DNA of 64,000 bases from Deltaproteobacteria bacterium (GTDB lineage Bacteria; UBA10199; GCA-002796325; JACPFF01), in assembly GCA_016210045.1 (NCBI GenBank), contig JACQUX010000038.1, positions 101,139 through 165,138 on the forward strand, written 5' to 3'. Below, in pieces: positions 17,196-27,173 of this stretch. Position 1 is the stretch's first letter. Each line of letters opens with the position of its first letter. Below the pieces are notes generated by a model that was not told where the DNA came from, did no database searches, and saw nothing but the letters and a program-made list of their open reading frames with translations. Made by a program: the position numbers and the translations under genes.

Positions 17196-20100
17196 ATGCG
17201 ATTCTTGCGGTGGCATTGGTTCGCCGAATACCCACAGTGTGCCTGGGTTCGTGGCGCGCTCTGCGGGCTGTTGTTCCTGGCCGGTCCGGTGGGGGCTGCG
17301 GAGGAGGAGGCGCGCGCCGAGCCGGACCCGCCGCCCGCTGCCGAGTCATCCGCCGAAGAACAGGAAGCGCCGCCGCGCGGGGAGACCACGCACGAGCTGG
17401 CCACGCAGCAAGCGGCGTTGACCGAGGACGGCGCGGCGGCAGCGCCTGGCGCTGCGGTGGGCGCTCCGATGGACGACACGCAGAGTCCGTTGGGCGATCA
17501 CGGATTGGCGGTGCAAGAGGCCGGCGTGGGTCCTGCCGGTGGGGTGTCGCTACCATTTCCGTTGCAGTTACTTCCCGGGCGCCACGGAATGACGCCGGTC
17601 GTCGCCGCCGTCTACTCCAGCGGCAATCGGAGCAACGGGCCGCTCGGGTATGGAATGGAATTGGTCGCGGGAGGCCAGATCACGCGGCGAGGTTGGCGGG
17701 AGGGCGTTGTGCCGCCACAGAGTTATGGGCCGGGGTTTTTCAGCAACTTCGATTGGGCGAACGAACGCTATCGGGTGAATGTCGAAGGGAACGCGCAGGA
17801 AATTTTCTACGCCGGATCCGCGACGGCGGGCGGGTTGCGATTTCTGCCGCGGTATCAGTCCCATTGGGTCGTTACGGCGCCGAATCAATTCCTGTTCGAT
17901 AAATGGGGGGCTCGGCTTCCCACCGGGATGCGCTATCAATTCACAAGCCATCCGGGAACGACGAGCGCGATCAAGCGGAACGAACAGTATTTGGTGGCGG
18001 CGATTTCACCGGACGAGCAGACCAACACGTTCTATCGCTATCGCGCCGGTGCGCCATTCATGATCGGCGGCGTCGATGTCGGGTCACGGGCGGTCGTGCT
18101 CGCAGAAATCCGCTATTCCTGTGCGCTTGAGGAATCCGATACCTGTTACAAAGTCCTCTTTCACTATGAATACCGAGACGATGTCGTTATCTCGGCCCAA
18201 TCGGGGCAGGTGGTCGGCTCCGCCGAGCGCGTGAAGCGAGTGGACGTGCTCACGCCGACCGGCGAACTGGCGTGGAGTTACCACTTTACTTACGTGCAGG
18301 ACCACATCAACGGGCACAGCCTGTTGCGGGAGATTCAACAAACCTTCAAAGGTGGTCAGAGTCTGCTGCCCCCCATTCGTCTGACGTTCAGCGAGGCGCA
18401 GCCGCCGCCAGAATATTGGCCGTTGAACACGACGCCACTGGGGGCGCTGAGTTACAGTTATCAATCGTTTTATGCGCAGGAAACATTGGGGACGCCGCAA
18501 TATAATAAAGACGAGGATGGGAAGCCGATCAATCCGATGGAGGGAGATCCGATTATTTATGTCGGTGGCACCCAATGGGTCGAGGCGGAGGAATTTGTGT
18601 TCGGTGCCGGCGTCTTTTTTGCCGATCCGAATCATGATGGCTTGCCCGACTTGATCCAGCGCGACATTGCCAAGCAAGATTGGATCAATCAAGGCGATGG
18701 GACGTTTGCCCCGACACCTGCGGCGTTTGCGGGCAGCGTCGGAGCGGACGGCTATTGGATGCGTCGCCACACGACGGAAGCGACGACCATTCCGGGATTC
18801 AAGAAAGACGCCGCCGCCGCCGCGCAACCGAAAGCGGCGACTCTGCTCAAAGAGGTCTTAGATGCCAATGTCCAAATGGGCGATGTCGATGGTGATGGGC
18901 AAAGTGATCTGTTGGTGAATGGCGTCGGCATGGCCGTCACTCCGGCGGGAATTTTGGGATCAGGCGTCTTCGATCTACGCGGACAACCGCTCAGCGTGGC
19001 CCCGACGCTGCCGGTCGCGCTTGCCGGTGCGGGCCCAACCTACAACAGCCCCGGCGTCGTGACCGTCGATCTGAATGGCGATGGTTATGTCGATCTGTTG
19101 CAAGGCGTGATGGAATCCTATCCGCCGGGCACGCAGCACCGCGCCTGGCTCTACGACCCGGTGACGAAGCATTTTCAAGAACGCGCTCAATGGGCGCCGC
19201 CTGTAGTGTTCAGTCGCTTCGGTGTCGATCTCGGCGTGCAATTTACGGATTTCAATGCAGACGGCTTAGTCGACCTCTACAGCATGAATCAGAAGTACGT
19301 CGAAAACAACGGCCTCTTCCTGAACACGGGGAATGGATGGTTGAACGTCACGGCCGATTGGGTGGCCGCGTGGAATGGTGGAGAGCAGGCCCCAACCGTG
19401 GTCGTCACGGCATCCGGAGAGACCAAATTCCCCGCGTCGATCGATTTTCCGGACAATCAGAACCGCAGTGTCGATAGCGGATGGCGATGGTTCGATCTGA
19501 ATGCCGACGGGATTGACGACATGATTTACGCCGTTGTGTCCATTGGGTCGGATGGAAAATCGACGACGGAATATCACACGCTGCTCGGCAGCGCGGTGCG
19601 ACAGTGGCGGGCGTACATGGGGAAGAACATCATGGGCGATGCGGTTTCTCCAAAATTTGTTGTGCCGATGGCGACACGGTTCCGCTCCCAGAATCCCGAC
19701 GATGACAAGACCTACACCATTGATCGCGGTGTACGGGTTCTGGATCTGAACGGGGATCGAGTGCCGGATCTAGTGGAAAATGTCTGTGCGATCGGCCAAG
19801 CGTCGTGCGTAGCCACGGTACATCTGAATTCGCTGGCACTTCCCAATTTGCTGAAAACGGTGCGCGCCCCGATGGGGACGACCACGACGTTTGCGTACAC
19901 CACATATGCCAAGTTTGAAGAGGCCGTTGGTTCGCCTCCGCTGGTCGTGCAATCCGTGAAAGTCGCCGACGTGGCCGGTGCCGCGATCGGCGCGCGCACG
20001 TTCGAATTCGCGGATCCGCAATTCGTGGCTAAGCCCGAGTCGTCGGAGAGCGCGGATTCGGAATACGACGAGCGGCGCGGTCCGGAACTTCTCGGCTTTC

Positions 20101-23100
20101 GTGAAGTCCGGATGATCGAAACGGGATTGCATCCGGCATATGGCGCAATGAGCGAACGCCGCACCACGACGATTTACAAGCCGGGCTATGCCTTCATGGG
20201 GATGGTGGAACAGCAGCAAATGCATGTGCGGGAGGACCTTAAACAGAAGTCGTCATCCGCGGAATGGCCACCGCAACCAGTGAGTGCGGTTTCGCAGACC
20301 TATCACGAGGTCGGCACGGCGAAGCCTCCGTATGCGCCGCGGGTGCACATTACGGAAACCACGCAAAATGAGGGCGGCCTAAAACGGACGGTGCGCACCG
20401 AATATCAGGAGTATGATCCGTATGGATTCCCCATTGCGATCCATCACCACGGACGGATCGATGCCGCCGTGGGGCTCACGGACGATGTGCAGGAATCACG
20501 CATCTACACGCGGCGCGAAGATCCGTATATCCTCGGGCTGTTGGAAAAGTCGACAACGACCGCGAATGGCCTCAAGCGCTCCGTCGACAACGTGTATGAT
20601 GACCTCGGGCGGCTCCAAAAAACGACCACGGAGGCCGACGGCGCGGCCTCGAGCTGGACCAGTTATAGTTACGACAGCTACAGCAATCGCGATATCGAAC
20701 GACGATCCGGTGCGGACCCGGACGCGCCGTCCAGTCAGACGCGGATCTTTTACGATGCCAACTATGCGCAATTCGTGATCGGTCAAGAGAACACGCTCGC
20801 GCAACGTTCGATGGTGACGTATGCGGGTGTCAATGCTGCGGAACCGTTGACGTCGGGGGCTTCATTCGGCAAGCCGGTGCGCGTTGAAGGCCTGTCGACT
20901 ACGGCCGTCGCCGCCGCGCACTATGACCTCCACACGTACGATATGTTCGGTCGGCTCGAACAGCGCATGTCGATGGGACGCGCATTGGAACAGGGAAAAT
21001 GGATCGACGCGCTCGATCGAGCCCAAACGTGGAAGCACTTCATCTTTGCTGCGGACGGCCAGAGCCAAACGACCCGGACTGATCATCCGAGTTTTTATTC
21101 CGCAAAAGGCACGCCGTCCTCCATGACCGAAATGACGCTGAACGATCGCGGAAAAATCGTGCGCGTGCGGACGTTGGGCCAACAAGGCTGGCGCCAAGTC
21201 CTGACGGAATATGGCCCGTATGCAACGGTGTGGCGGGTGAGCGAGCCGCATCGGGATGGCGAGCCGGTCCGCTGGACCACAACGACGGTCGATGCGCTGG
21301 GCCGCAAAATCGTCGTGGAGAATCCGACCTCGGTGGAAAGCTATGAATACCGGCCGTTCCAGGTCCACACGGTGTACGCCGATGGACAAAAGAGCACCGT
21401 GGAATCCGACGGACGGGATCGCGTGATCCTGCGCTCCCATCCCGGCGGCGGCCAGACGGCGATCAGTTATGGTGTCGCAGACGGCCGCATCACGATGACG
21501 GGTCCAGACGGGAAGAATACGATTCTGCAGCGCAACGGCTTGGAACTCGTGACCCAACGGGTAGATCCGGATCGCGGCACGTGGACTTGGCAATACAATG
21601 CGCGTGGCATGCAAGCGGCGCAGATCGATGCCAAGCAGATCGCCACGCGGTTTCACTACGATCTGCTCGATCGCGTGCGGGCCGTGGATGTCGGCGACGA
21701 TGGAAATTTCGAAGCGGAATATTTTTACGACGGCAACACGCCCACGACGCAATCGCTGGAGGCGACCGCGTTGGGCCAACGCAGTGCGATGCGCGACGCG
21801 CAGGGCATCACGCGATGGCACTACAACGCGCAAGGCTTGGTGCAACAGCTCGAGAAAACAGTAGATGGCGTCACCCATCGGGCACTGTACACGTATGACC
21901 ACCGCGGCCGCGTATCGGAATTCCGCGATGTCGATCCCGCTGCGCAGCCGAAAATTGGGCTGACTGCCGGAGCCATGCCGACAGCGGATCCGATCCGCTT
22001 CACGATCCGATATCAATACGACTTGGACGGACTGACCAAGGTGCAAAGCCGCGTCGGGCAGCAACCATGGCAGGTCAGCATCGCCGCGATCACGTACGAC
22101 GGCAGTGGTCGATTACAGCAAGTGACCTATGGCAATGGGACCCAGGAGGACTTCACGTACCTCCCGAACACGGGACAACTGCAACAACGACGCGTGACGC
22201 GTCCGGGGAGCGGCAATGCGACTGCATTGCTGGACTTTACGTACGCGTACGAACATCCGTTGGGATTCATCTCCGCGATTACGGACGCCGTGACGCCGAG
22301 CTCCTCGCAGCAGTTTACGTATCATGCCGATCGCTCGCTCGCGTCCGCCAAGAGCCAAGTCTACGGGGAAGTCGCCTACTACGCGGATGCGGCGGGAAAC
22401 CTGATCAATCACGGTCCGTGGACGTTGGCGTATGCGGACAAACGTCCACACGCCGTGAGCAGCGCGTATCATCAGCAGACCAAACAGCAGATCAGCTATG
22501 CGTACGACGCGAACGGCAATATTACGGGCTCGTGGGATCGTATTTTCACGTACGACGACCAGAATCGGTTGTCGCGGCTTCAGAGTTCGCTCGGCTTCGT
22601 GGACTTTGTGTATGACGGCGATGGACGCCGGGTCAAACAGCTCACAACGGTTTTGCAAGGACAGCGCGCGGCGCCGACGTTGAAAACTGCGGATGGCCGC
22701 ACGCTCCGGCAGATGTGGCAAGCGGCGTTCGGAATCCCGAGCGCCGTTGCGGCTGTGGCTCCGTCGCGTTCGACCGGGGCGCTGGTGCGCAGCCAAGCGG
22801 GCAAGATGCCGGCCGTAACGAATCCCCTTGGCGCCGTGCCCGGGACCAATAAACCGCCCGCGGCCAGGGCGCAACAACCCGTGCCGACGCCGCGCGCGAA
22901 GCAACCGATCGCGATTCCACGGACGCGGACGCCGACCTTGGCCGCGCTGCAACCCAGCGCGCAAACTATGACGACACCGTTTGACGAGCTGGAGATCGTG
23001 GAGCGCGATGGAAACGTAGAACGGCGCTACCATATCATGGCGCTGGACCGCCGCGTGGCTACGGTCACGGTTGTCGAAGCGACGCCTGTCATCCGCTATT

Positions 23101-24152
23101 TCTATGCTGATCATCTCGGCTCCCGTTCCATCGTGGCCGACGCGACTGGCACCGTGACCGACGGCCGCACCTTGTACACCCCGTACGGCACGCCGCTCGC
23201 TGCCGACGGTCAACCACAATGGCACGGTTGGCAAGATCAGACCAATATGTATACCGGCGTCGAGCTCCCCGAAGTGGTGGATTTGTATCTGACCGGACCG
23301 CGCACCTACGACCCGGTCATTGGGCGCTTCCTGCAGCCCGATGCGATTCCGGGCGATCCCACCGCCTCCGTAGCCGCCAATCCGTATGCCTATGCGATGA
23401 ATAATCCGATCGTGGCGTTGGACCCAAGCGGGTTTTCCAGCGAATCCGCGCAAATGAACGGCGGCGGATGGTTCGGTTTCCTCTGGAATCTCGTGGAAGG
23501 ATTCGTGGAGATGGCCGTCTCCGGCGGGAAGGATTTTTCGTTCGGATTGAGTCTCGGTGCGAATACGTCTGGATCGTCCGGCGCGTTCGGGCCGTCCCTT
23601 GGGGATGGTGCCTATGGTCGTGGTCCATTCAGTGTATCGGAAGAGACCCTTGCCAGAGATCCAGCGGGTATCCAGCAAGAGGCGGCGCGGATGCTTACGG
23701 AATACGGCATCGATGCGGAAGATGGCCCTGAACTGATCTTCGTGAAGGAGCTGTATCTCAGAGGCGAACCCGTCAAAGGGGCCTTTGAGCCGCCAGATAA
23801 TTCCACTTGTTCCCCTGCGACACCGTGTCGTGGAAAGATTTATCTCGCGTCGTGGACTTTGAGCACGCTCTACCACGAAATGGGCCATTACCTACATATC
23901 GGCGCGCGGGTCTTCGATACGGCGAATCGTTATCTCGGGTCGCTGGAGCAGAAAGAGGCGCTTGGAGACATCTTCATGATGCGGGAGTTGAATCGACAGG
24001 GACATACGGGCGTGGAGCTGGGCATCAATGAGTCGGCTCGCGCGGCCTTGCGGCGGTGGGAGCGAATAAGCTTCGTGAGCGGCGGCAATATGTGGAGCGG
24101 CCAAGATTTGAACCAACACTTTTTCAATGTCGAAAAAGTCGGCAATTGGTAA
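17196..24152 (+). CDS. Sec-exported SpvB/FG-GAP/RHS-repeat protein with C-terminal HEMGH domain
   Basis: 2318 residues. An N-terminal signal peptide and acidic Pro-rich linker lead into a SpvB-like segment (about 110-155, LLPGRHGMTPVVAAVYSSG). Six DxNxDGxxD/FG-GAP loops follow near 478, 561, 623, 684, 765 and 848, then many YD repeats (about 1110-1970) interrupted by a Pro-rich insert (about 1845-1925). The RHS core signature is at about 1985-2080 (DHLGS, GPRTYDPVIGRFLQPD, NPYAYAMNNP, DPSGF). The variable tail (about 2081-2318) has YHEMGHYLH (His2227, Glu2228, His2231), a zinc-protease pattern. RHS cores normally encapsulate a toxic tail. The target is unknown, and no convincing immunity gene follows. 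Confidence 0.88.
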   Translation: MRFLRWHWFAEYPQCAWVRGALCGLLFLAGPVGAAEEEARAEPDPPPAAESSAEEQEAPPRGETTHELATQQAALTEDGAAAAPGAAVGAPMDDTQSPLGDHGLAVQEAGVGPAGGVSLPFPLQLLPGRHGMTPVVAAVYSSGNRSNGPLGYGMELVAGGQITRRGWREGVVPPQSYGPGFFSNFDWANERYRVNVEGNAQEIFYAGSATAGGLRFLPRYQSHWVVTAPNQFLFDKWGARLPTGMRYQFTSHPGTTSAIKRNEQYLVAAISPDEQTNTFYRYRAGAPFMIGGVDVGSRAVVLAEIRYSCALEESDTCYKVLFHYEYRDDVVISAQSGQVVGSAERVKRVDVLTPTGELAWSYHFTYVQDHINGHSLLREIQQTFKGGQSLLPPIRLTFSEAQPPPEYWPLNTTPLGALSYSYQSFYAQETLGTPQYNKDEDGKPINPMEGDPIIYVGGTQWVEAEEFVFGAGVFFADPNHDGLPDLIQRDIAKQDWINQGDGTFAPTPAAFAGSVGADGYWMRRHTTEATTIPGFKKDAAAAAQPKAATLLKEVLDANVQMGDVDGDGQSDLLVNGVGMAVTPAGILGSGVFDLRGQPLSVAPTLPVALAGAGPTYNSPGVVTVDLNGDGYVDLLQGVMESYPPGTQHRAWLYDPVTKHFQERAQWAPPVVFSRFGVDLGVQFTDFNADGLVDLYSMNQKYVENNGLFLNTGNGWLNVTADWVAAWNGGEQAPTVVVTASGETKFPASIDFPDNQNRSVDSGWRWFDLNADGIDDMIYAVVSIGSDGKSTTEYHTLLGSAVRQWRAYMGKNIMGDAVSPKFVVPMATRFRSQNPDDDKTYTIDRGVRVLDLNGDRVPDLVENVCAIGQASCVATVHLNSLALPNLLKTVRAPMGTTTTFAYTTYAKFEEAVGSPPLVVQSVKVADVAGAAIGARTFEFADPQFVAKPESSESADSEYDERRGPELLGFREVRMIETGLHPAYGAMSERRTTTIYKPGYAFMGMVEQQQMHVREDLKQKSSSAEWPPQPVSAVSQTYHEVGTAKPPYAPRVHITETTQNEGGLKRTVRTEYQEYDPYGFPIAIHHHGRIDAAVGLTDDVQESRIYTRREDPYILGLLEKSTTTANGLKRSVDNVYDDLGRLQKTTTEADGAASSWTSYSYDSYSNRDIERRSGADPDAPSSQTRIFYDANYAQFVIGQENTLAQRSMVTYAGVNAAEPLTSGASFGKPVRVEGLSTTAVAAAHYDLHTYDMFGRLEQRMSMGRALEQGKWIDALDRAQTWKHFIFAADGQSQTTRTDHPSFYSAKGTPSSMTEMTLNDRGKIVRVRTLGQQGWRQVLTEYGPYATVWRVSEPHRDGEPVRWTTTTVDALGRKIVVENPTSVESYEYRPFQVHTVYADGQKSTVESDGRDRVILRSHPGGGQTAISYGVADGRITMTGPDGKNTILQRNGLELVTQRVDPDRGTWTWQYNARGMQAAQIDAKQIATRFHYDLLDRVRAVDVGDDGNFEAEYFYDGNTPTTQSLEATALGQRSAMRDAQGITRWHYNAQGLVQQLEKTVDGVTHRALYTYDHRGRVSEFRDVDPAAQPKIGLTAGAMPTADPIRFTIRYQYDLDGLTKVQSRVGQQPWQVSIAAITYDGSGRLQQVTYGNGTQEDFTYLPNTGQLQQRRVTRPGSGNATALLDFTYAYEHPLGFISAITDAVTPSSSQQFTYHADRSLASAKSQVYGEVAYYADAAGNLINHGPWTLAYADKRPHAVSSAYHQQTKQQISYAYDANGNITGSWDRIFTYDDQNRLSRLQSSLGFVDFVYDGDGRRVKQLTTVLQGQRAAPTLKTADGRTLRQMWQAAFGIPSAVAAVAPSRSTGALVRSQAGKMPAVTNPLGAVPGTNKPPAARAQQPVPTPRAKQPIAIPRTRTPTLAALQPSAQTMTTPFDELEIVERDGNVERRYHIMALDRRVATVTVVEATPVIRYFYADHLGSRSIVADATGTVTDGRTLYTPYGTPLAADGQPQWHGWQDQTNMYTGVELPEVVDLYLTGPRTYDPVIGRFLQPDAIPGDPTASVAANPYAYAMNNPIVALDPSGFSSESAQMNGGGWFGFLWNLVEGFVEMAVSGGKDFSFGLSLGANTSGSSGAFGPSLGDGAYGRGPFSVSEETLARDPAGIQQEAARMLTEYGIDAEDGPELIFVKELYLRGEPVKGAFEPPDNSTCSPATPCRGKIYLASWTLSTLYHEMGHYLHIGARVFDTANRYLGSLEQKEALGDIFMMRELNRQGHTGVELGINESARAALRRWERISFVSGGNMWSGQDLNQHFFNVEKVGNW

Positions 24153-24340
24153 TGGGTAAGTGCGGTGTGGTTTTTTCTTCAATGCCCATTGCAGTCCAAC
24201 CGTTTGAAATCCATTGATAAATCTAACTACCGCTTGGCCGGTCGACGCGCGGTCAGCATTCTGCTAGCAACTTTTTCACGCGCACACCGATATATTGCAC
24301 AGTCGTTGTTCAGAGTCTTCACCTGAGTAAGGAGGTTGTT

Positions 24341-24616
24341 ATGGCCCAGCCACCGAATGTTGCGCCGCCGAGTGCGGGGAGAGCCACACCGCAGACCCGC
24401 GGGGAGCCGGAGAAGGCGCCGAAGACCAGTCGTGCGCAGCCGCGCGAAATCCGGATTAGCGACGAAGATGCGATCGTCGTTGTCGGCAGGATTCACAAGC
24501 CGGAAGTTATGTTACTGCTCGGCCGGACGGATCCGCCCCAGCACGCGCTGTTTCGGGATCGGGGCAAGTCGTTTGTGCCAGAGATCGAAAAAACCGTGCG
24601 GAAGAACCCGTTCTGA
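24341..24616 (+). CDS. Small hypothetical protein after the RHS gene
   Basis: 91 residues with a strong AGGAGG site 5 nt before the ATG. The first 35 residues are Pro/Ser/Arg-rich and probably disordered. The rest (DEDAIVVVGRIHKPEVMLLLG, ending in KTVRKNPF) looks like a short alpha/beta unit. No signal peptide. Its place 188 bp after an RHS toxin-type gene makes an immunity role conceivable, but nothing in the sequence shows it, and the gap argues against tight coupling. Confidence 0.55.
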   Translation: MAQPPNVAPPSAGRATPQTRGEPEKAPKTSRAQPREIRISDEDAIVVVGRIHKPEVMLLLGRTDPPQHALFRDRGKSFVPEIEKTVRKNPF

Positions 24617-24652
24617 GCCGGCGAGTGCTTTTCGCGTTGATATCGTGGCGTC

Positions 24653-24680
24653 CCCTCCGCTAGAGCGCTGAAGCGGAGGG
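24653..24680 (+). promoter_or_regulatory. Hairpin containing the hmgA ribosome-binding site
   Basis: A perfect 9-bp inverted repeat, CCCTCCGCT (24653-24661) and AGCGGAGGG (24672-24680), with a 10-nt loop. The 3' arm holds the GGAGGG Shine-Dalgarno sequence 8 nt before the hmgA ATG, so folding would hide the site. It could equally be a short dispersed REP-like hairpin that happens to provide the site. Confidence 0.45.
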
Positions 24681-24688
24681 TCCAATTT

Positions 24689-25945
24689 ATGGCTATGATC
24701 GTCAAACGCGGAACGTTACCGGCGACGCCACATACCGAACATTACGCCATCCCTGGCGTATTGGCGTTGGAAGAAATCCACGGGAGCTACGGTTTTAGCG
24801 GCGCGTGGTCGCGCAAGCTCCACGTCCGATCGTATCCCACCGAACAAGTCGAGCCGCCGACACGCGCCGATTTCAATTTCATCCCGCAAGTCCCGGCCGA
24901 AGCCGAAATTCTGCAACCGTTCCTGATCCAGACCGGTGAGATGCCGTTCGGTCGCGACGCATTGCGGGCGCGGACGCCGATCGTGTTCGGACCGCAGACG
25001 ACGCTTTCTATCGTGAAGCCGACGGCCTCGTTTTCGCCCGACACCTTTTTCCGCAACGGCGAGCGGCATGAGATCTATTTTGTCCAAGAAGGCGAGGGCG
25101 TGCTGACGTCGGAATACGGGCGTCTGCCGTTTCGCCGACATGTCTACATCGTCGTCCCGAAGGGGACGACGTATCGGATCGATCTGACGACGCCGCGCGC
25201 GTTTCTGTTGCTGACCGAATCGGTGTTTCCGATCGAATGGCCGCAACACTATATGAATCCGGCCGGACAGGCCACGCTGGTTTCTCCGGTGGTGGAGACC
25301 GAAATCGAAGTCCCGGAATTGCCGCCGTTTATCGATCGGCGCGGGACGTATCCGATCTTCGTCCAACACGGCGGCGGACGCGTCACGCGTCTCACACTTG
25401 GACACCATCCGTGCGACGTGGCCGGATGGGAAGGTGCGCTCTATCCGTTCGTGTTCGACGTCAAGAATCATCACGGGATCGCGCGCGAGATCCACACCGC
25501 GCCGCCGGTCCACCAAACGTTCCAGACCGGGAAAGTGCCGTACAGCGGGTTTTCGCTCTGCTCATTCGTGCCGCAAATGGAGGGCTGGCATCCGAAGGAA
25601 GTGCCGGCACCCTACGCGCATTACAACGTCGACAGCGACGAATGCATGTTTTTCTGCAACACCAGCTACGGCGCGCGCCAAGGCGTGATCAGCGAAGGCT
25701 CGTTCACGTTTCATCCCGGCGGCACGCCGCACAGTCCGCAAGGCCATGCCGCCAAACGCTCGCTCGCCGCACGCGGCACGATGGCCGCGCGTTTGGCCGT
25801 CATGCTCGACACCTATTTCGAGAGCCTCCAGATCACGACCCACGGCTATCAATACCGGACGCCGGATTACGCCGTCAGTTGGAACGACGCGCGTTGGACG
25901 GAAACGGGCCGCGGCGACGCCGCTGGCGAATCATCGGGCGTGTAA
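24689..25945 (+). CDS. hmgA: Homogentisate 1,2-dioxygenase
   Basis: Opens the ring of homogentisate to maleylacetoacetate in tyrosine/phenylalanine breakdown. At 418 residues it is a cupin enzyme. The iron-site regions are visible late in the protein: PYAHYNVDSDECMFFCN, the SEGSFTFHPGGTPHSPQG segment with its His ligands, and a C-terminal LDTYFESLQIT. NGERHEIYFVQEGEGVL shows the first cupin strand. Two in-frame ATGs occur (24689 and 24695); the first is better placed after GGAGGG. hpd, the preceding pathway step, lies 10 kb away on the other strand. No maleylacetoacetate isomerase or fumarylacetoacetase is nearby. Confidence 0.9.
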   Translation: MAMIVKRGTLPATPHTEHYAIPGVLALEEIHGSYGFSGAWSRKLHVRSYPTEQVEPPTRADFNFIPQVPAEAEILQPFLIQTGEMPFGRDALRARTPIVFGPQTTLSIVKPTASFSPDTFFRNGERHEIYFVQEGEGVLTSEYGRLPFRRHVYIVVPKGTTYRIDLTTPRAFLLLTESVFPIEWPQHYMNPAGQATLVSPVVETEIEVPELPPFIDRRGTYPIFVQHGGGRVTRLTLGHHPCDVAGWEGALYPFVFDVKNHHGIAREIHTAPPVHQTFQTGKVPYSGFSLCSFVPQMEGWHPKEVPAPYAHYNVDSDECMFFCNTSYGARQGVISEGSFTFHPGGTPHSPQGHAAKRSLAARGTMAARLAVMLDTYFESLQITTHGYQYRTPDYAVSWNDARWTETGRGDAAGESSGV

Positions 25946-25974
25946 GGCGTTGTGTTTGAGTGGGGGAATAAATC

Positions 25975-26003
25975 TTGTGCGTGGTGAATTTGCAAGGTAA
26001 TAT
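25975..26003 (+). promoter_or_regulatory. Promoter of the DUF4143-type ATPase gene
   Basis: TTGTGC (25975-25980) and TAATAT (25998-26003) are separated by 17 bp. The -10 ends 6 nt before the ATG at 26010, and no purine-rich Shine-Dalgarno site lies between, so transcription should begin at or next to the start codon. Confidence 0.5.
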
Positions 26004-26009
26004 CACTGT

Positions 26010-27173
26010 ATGATTGAAAGAATTTTGGCTCGCCGGCTGCGCAAAGAGCGCAAGCATCACATCCTGTTGTTGGGGGCGCGGCAGGTCGGTAAGTCTACGT
26101 TGGCCAAGGCGTTGCATCCCGGACGCTACATCAACCTCGCCGATGAGTCGCTTTTTTTGGAGTATGCCAAAGTTCCGGCGCTGCTCCGACGCGAATTAGC
26201 GGCGCTCCGTGCCGCGACATTGGTCGTGATCGACGAGGTGCAGCGGGTCCCGGCGCTGCTCAACATGGTGCAAGCCATGCTCGATGAGGGGACTGCTCAT
26301 CGCTTTCTGTTGACGGGTTCGAGCGCTCGCAAGCTGAAACGAGGTGGAGCCAACCTGCTCCCGGGGCGAATTATTCTCGAGCACCTCGATCCACTCTTGT
26401 ACAGTGAAATGGGGGCGACATTCGATTTGGAACGCGTGTTGCGGCTCGGTTCATTGCCGGGCGTCTACTTGAACGCAACACGCGGTGGGGACCTGCTCGA
26501 CACGTATGCCACCGTGTATCTCCGTGAAGAGGTGCAGGCGGAGGCCCTGACGCGCGATATCGGGGCCTACTCGCGGTTTGTTGATATCGCTGCGCAAATG
26601 AGCGGACAATGGATCAACTATTCAAAAATGGCGTCGGATGCCGCGATTCCGATCGAAACGATCCGCCGTTTTTTTTCCCTCTTGGAAGACACCTTATTGG
26701 CGTTCCGAGTCCCGTCATTTCAGCCGCGTGTCAACCAACGCCGCGTCAGTCAGCGCGACCGCTATGTCCTCTTTGACATCGGCGTGCGCAATGCATTGCT
26801 CGGCATTCACCAGCGGCCGATCAGTCCTGTGGAGCGTGGTCTGTTGTTCGAACAGTGGCTGCTGCTGCAATGCCTGTATTATCAACGAGCGCATCGGTGC
26901 CATTGGCACATTGCCTCCTATCGGACGCAGGCGGGGGCGGAGGTGGATATAGTGATCGATACGGGACGAGAGATCGTCGGGATCGAATGCAAGAGCGGCG
27001 CGCGGATCTCAACCGTGGATCCGCGAGGGTTTCGTTCGCTGGAAGAAGTCGTGGGGCAGTCCATTCGCCGCGTCGTCGTGTACACGGGATTGCGTCGGCA
27101 ACGTTTCGATGACGGGACCGAGATCGTGCCATATGGCGAGTTTCTGACTGACACCTTGGCGGAGTTGCATTGA
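26010..27173 (+). CDS. AAA ATPase with C-terminal DUF4143-type domain
   Basis: 387 residues. The N-terminal P-loop domain has LLGARQVGKSTLAKAL (Walker A, about 21-30), VVIDEVQRVP (Walker B) and LTGSSARKLKRGGANLLPGR (sensor region). The C-terminal part has LLFEQWLLLQ and AEVDIVIDTGREIVGIECKSG, the restriction-endonuclease-like fold common in these proteins. This family is very widespread, often single-gene and mobile, and its role is not established. The stop overlaps the dipeptidase ATG (TGATG). The upstream promoter looks leaderless. Confidence 0.82.
   Translation: MIERILARRLRKERKHHILLLGARQVGKSTLAKALHPGRYINLADESLFLEYAKVPALLRRELAALRAATLVVIDEVQRVPALLNMVQAMLDEGTAHRFLLTGSSARKLKRGGANLLPGRIILEHLDPLLYSEMGATFDLERVLRLGSLPGVYLNATRGGDLLDTYATVYLREEVQAEALTRDIGAYSRFVDIAAQMSGQWINYSKMASDAAIPIETIRRFFSLLEDTLLAFRVPSFQPRVNQRRVSQRDRYVLFDIGVRNALLGIHQRPISPVERGLLFEQWLLLQCLYYQRAHRCHWHIASYRTQAGAEVDIVIDTGREIVGIECKSGARISTVDPRGFRSLEEVVGQSIRRVVVYTGLRRQRFDDGTEIVPYGEFLTDTLAELH

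Noticed and set aside
20862..22064. A 400-codon antisense frame inside the RHS gene
   Set aside because: Same cause; no start signal, composition typical of a shadow frame.
22113..23888. A 591-codon open frame antisense to the 3' part of the RHS gene
   Set aside because: High GC at third positions of the RHS gene leaves long antisense frames; the RHS reading has clear domains, while this one is Arg-rich without motifs or a ribosome site.
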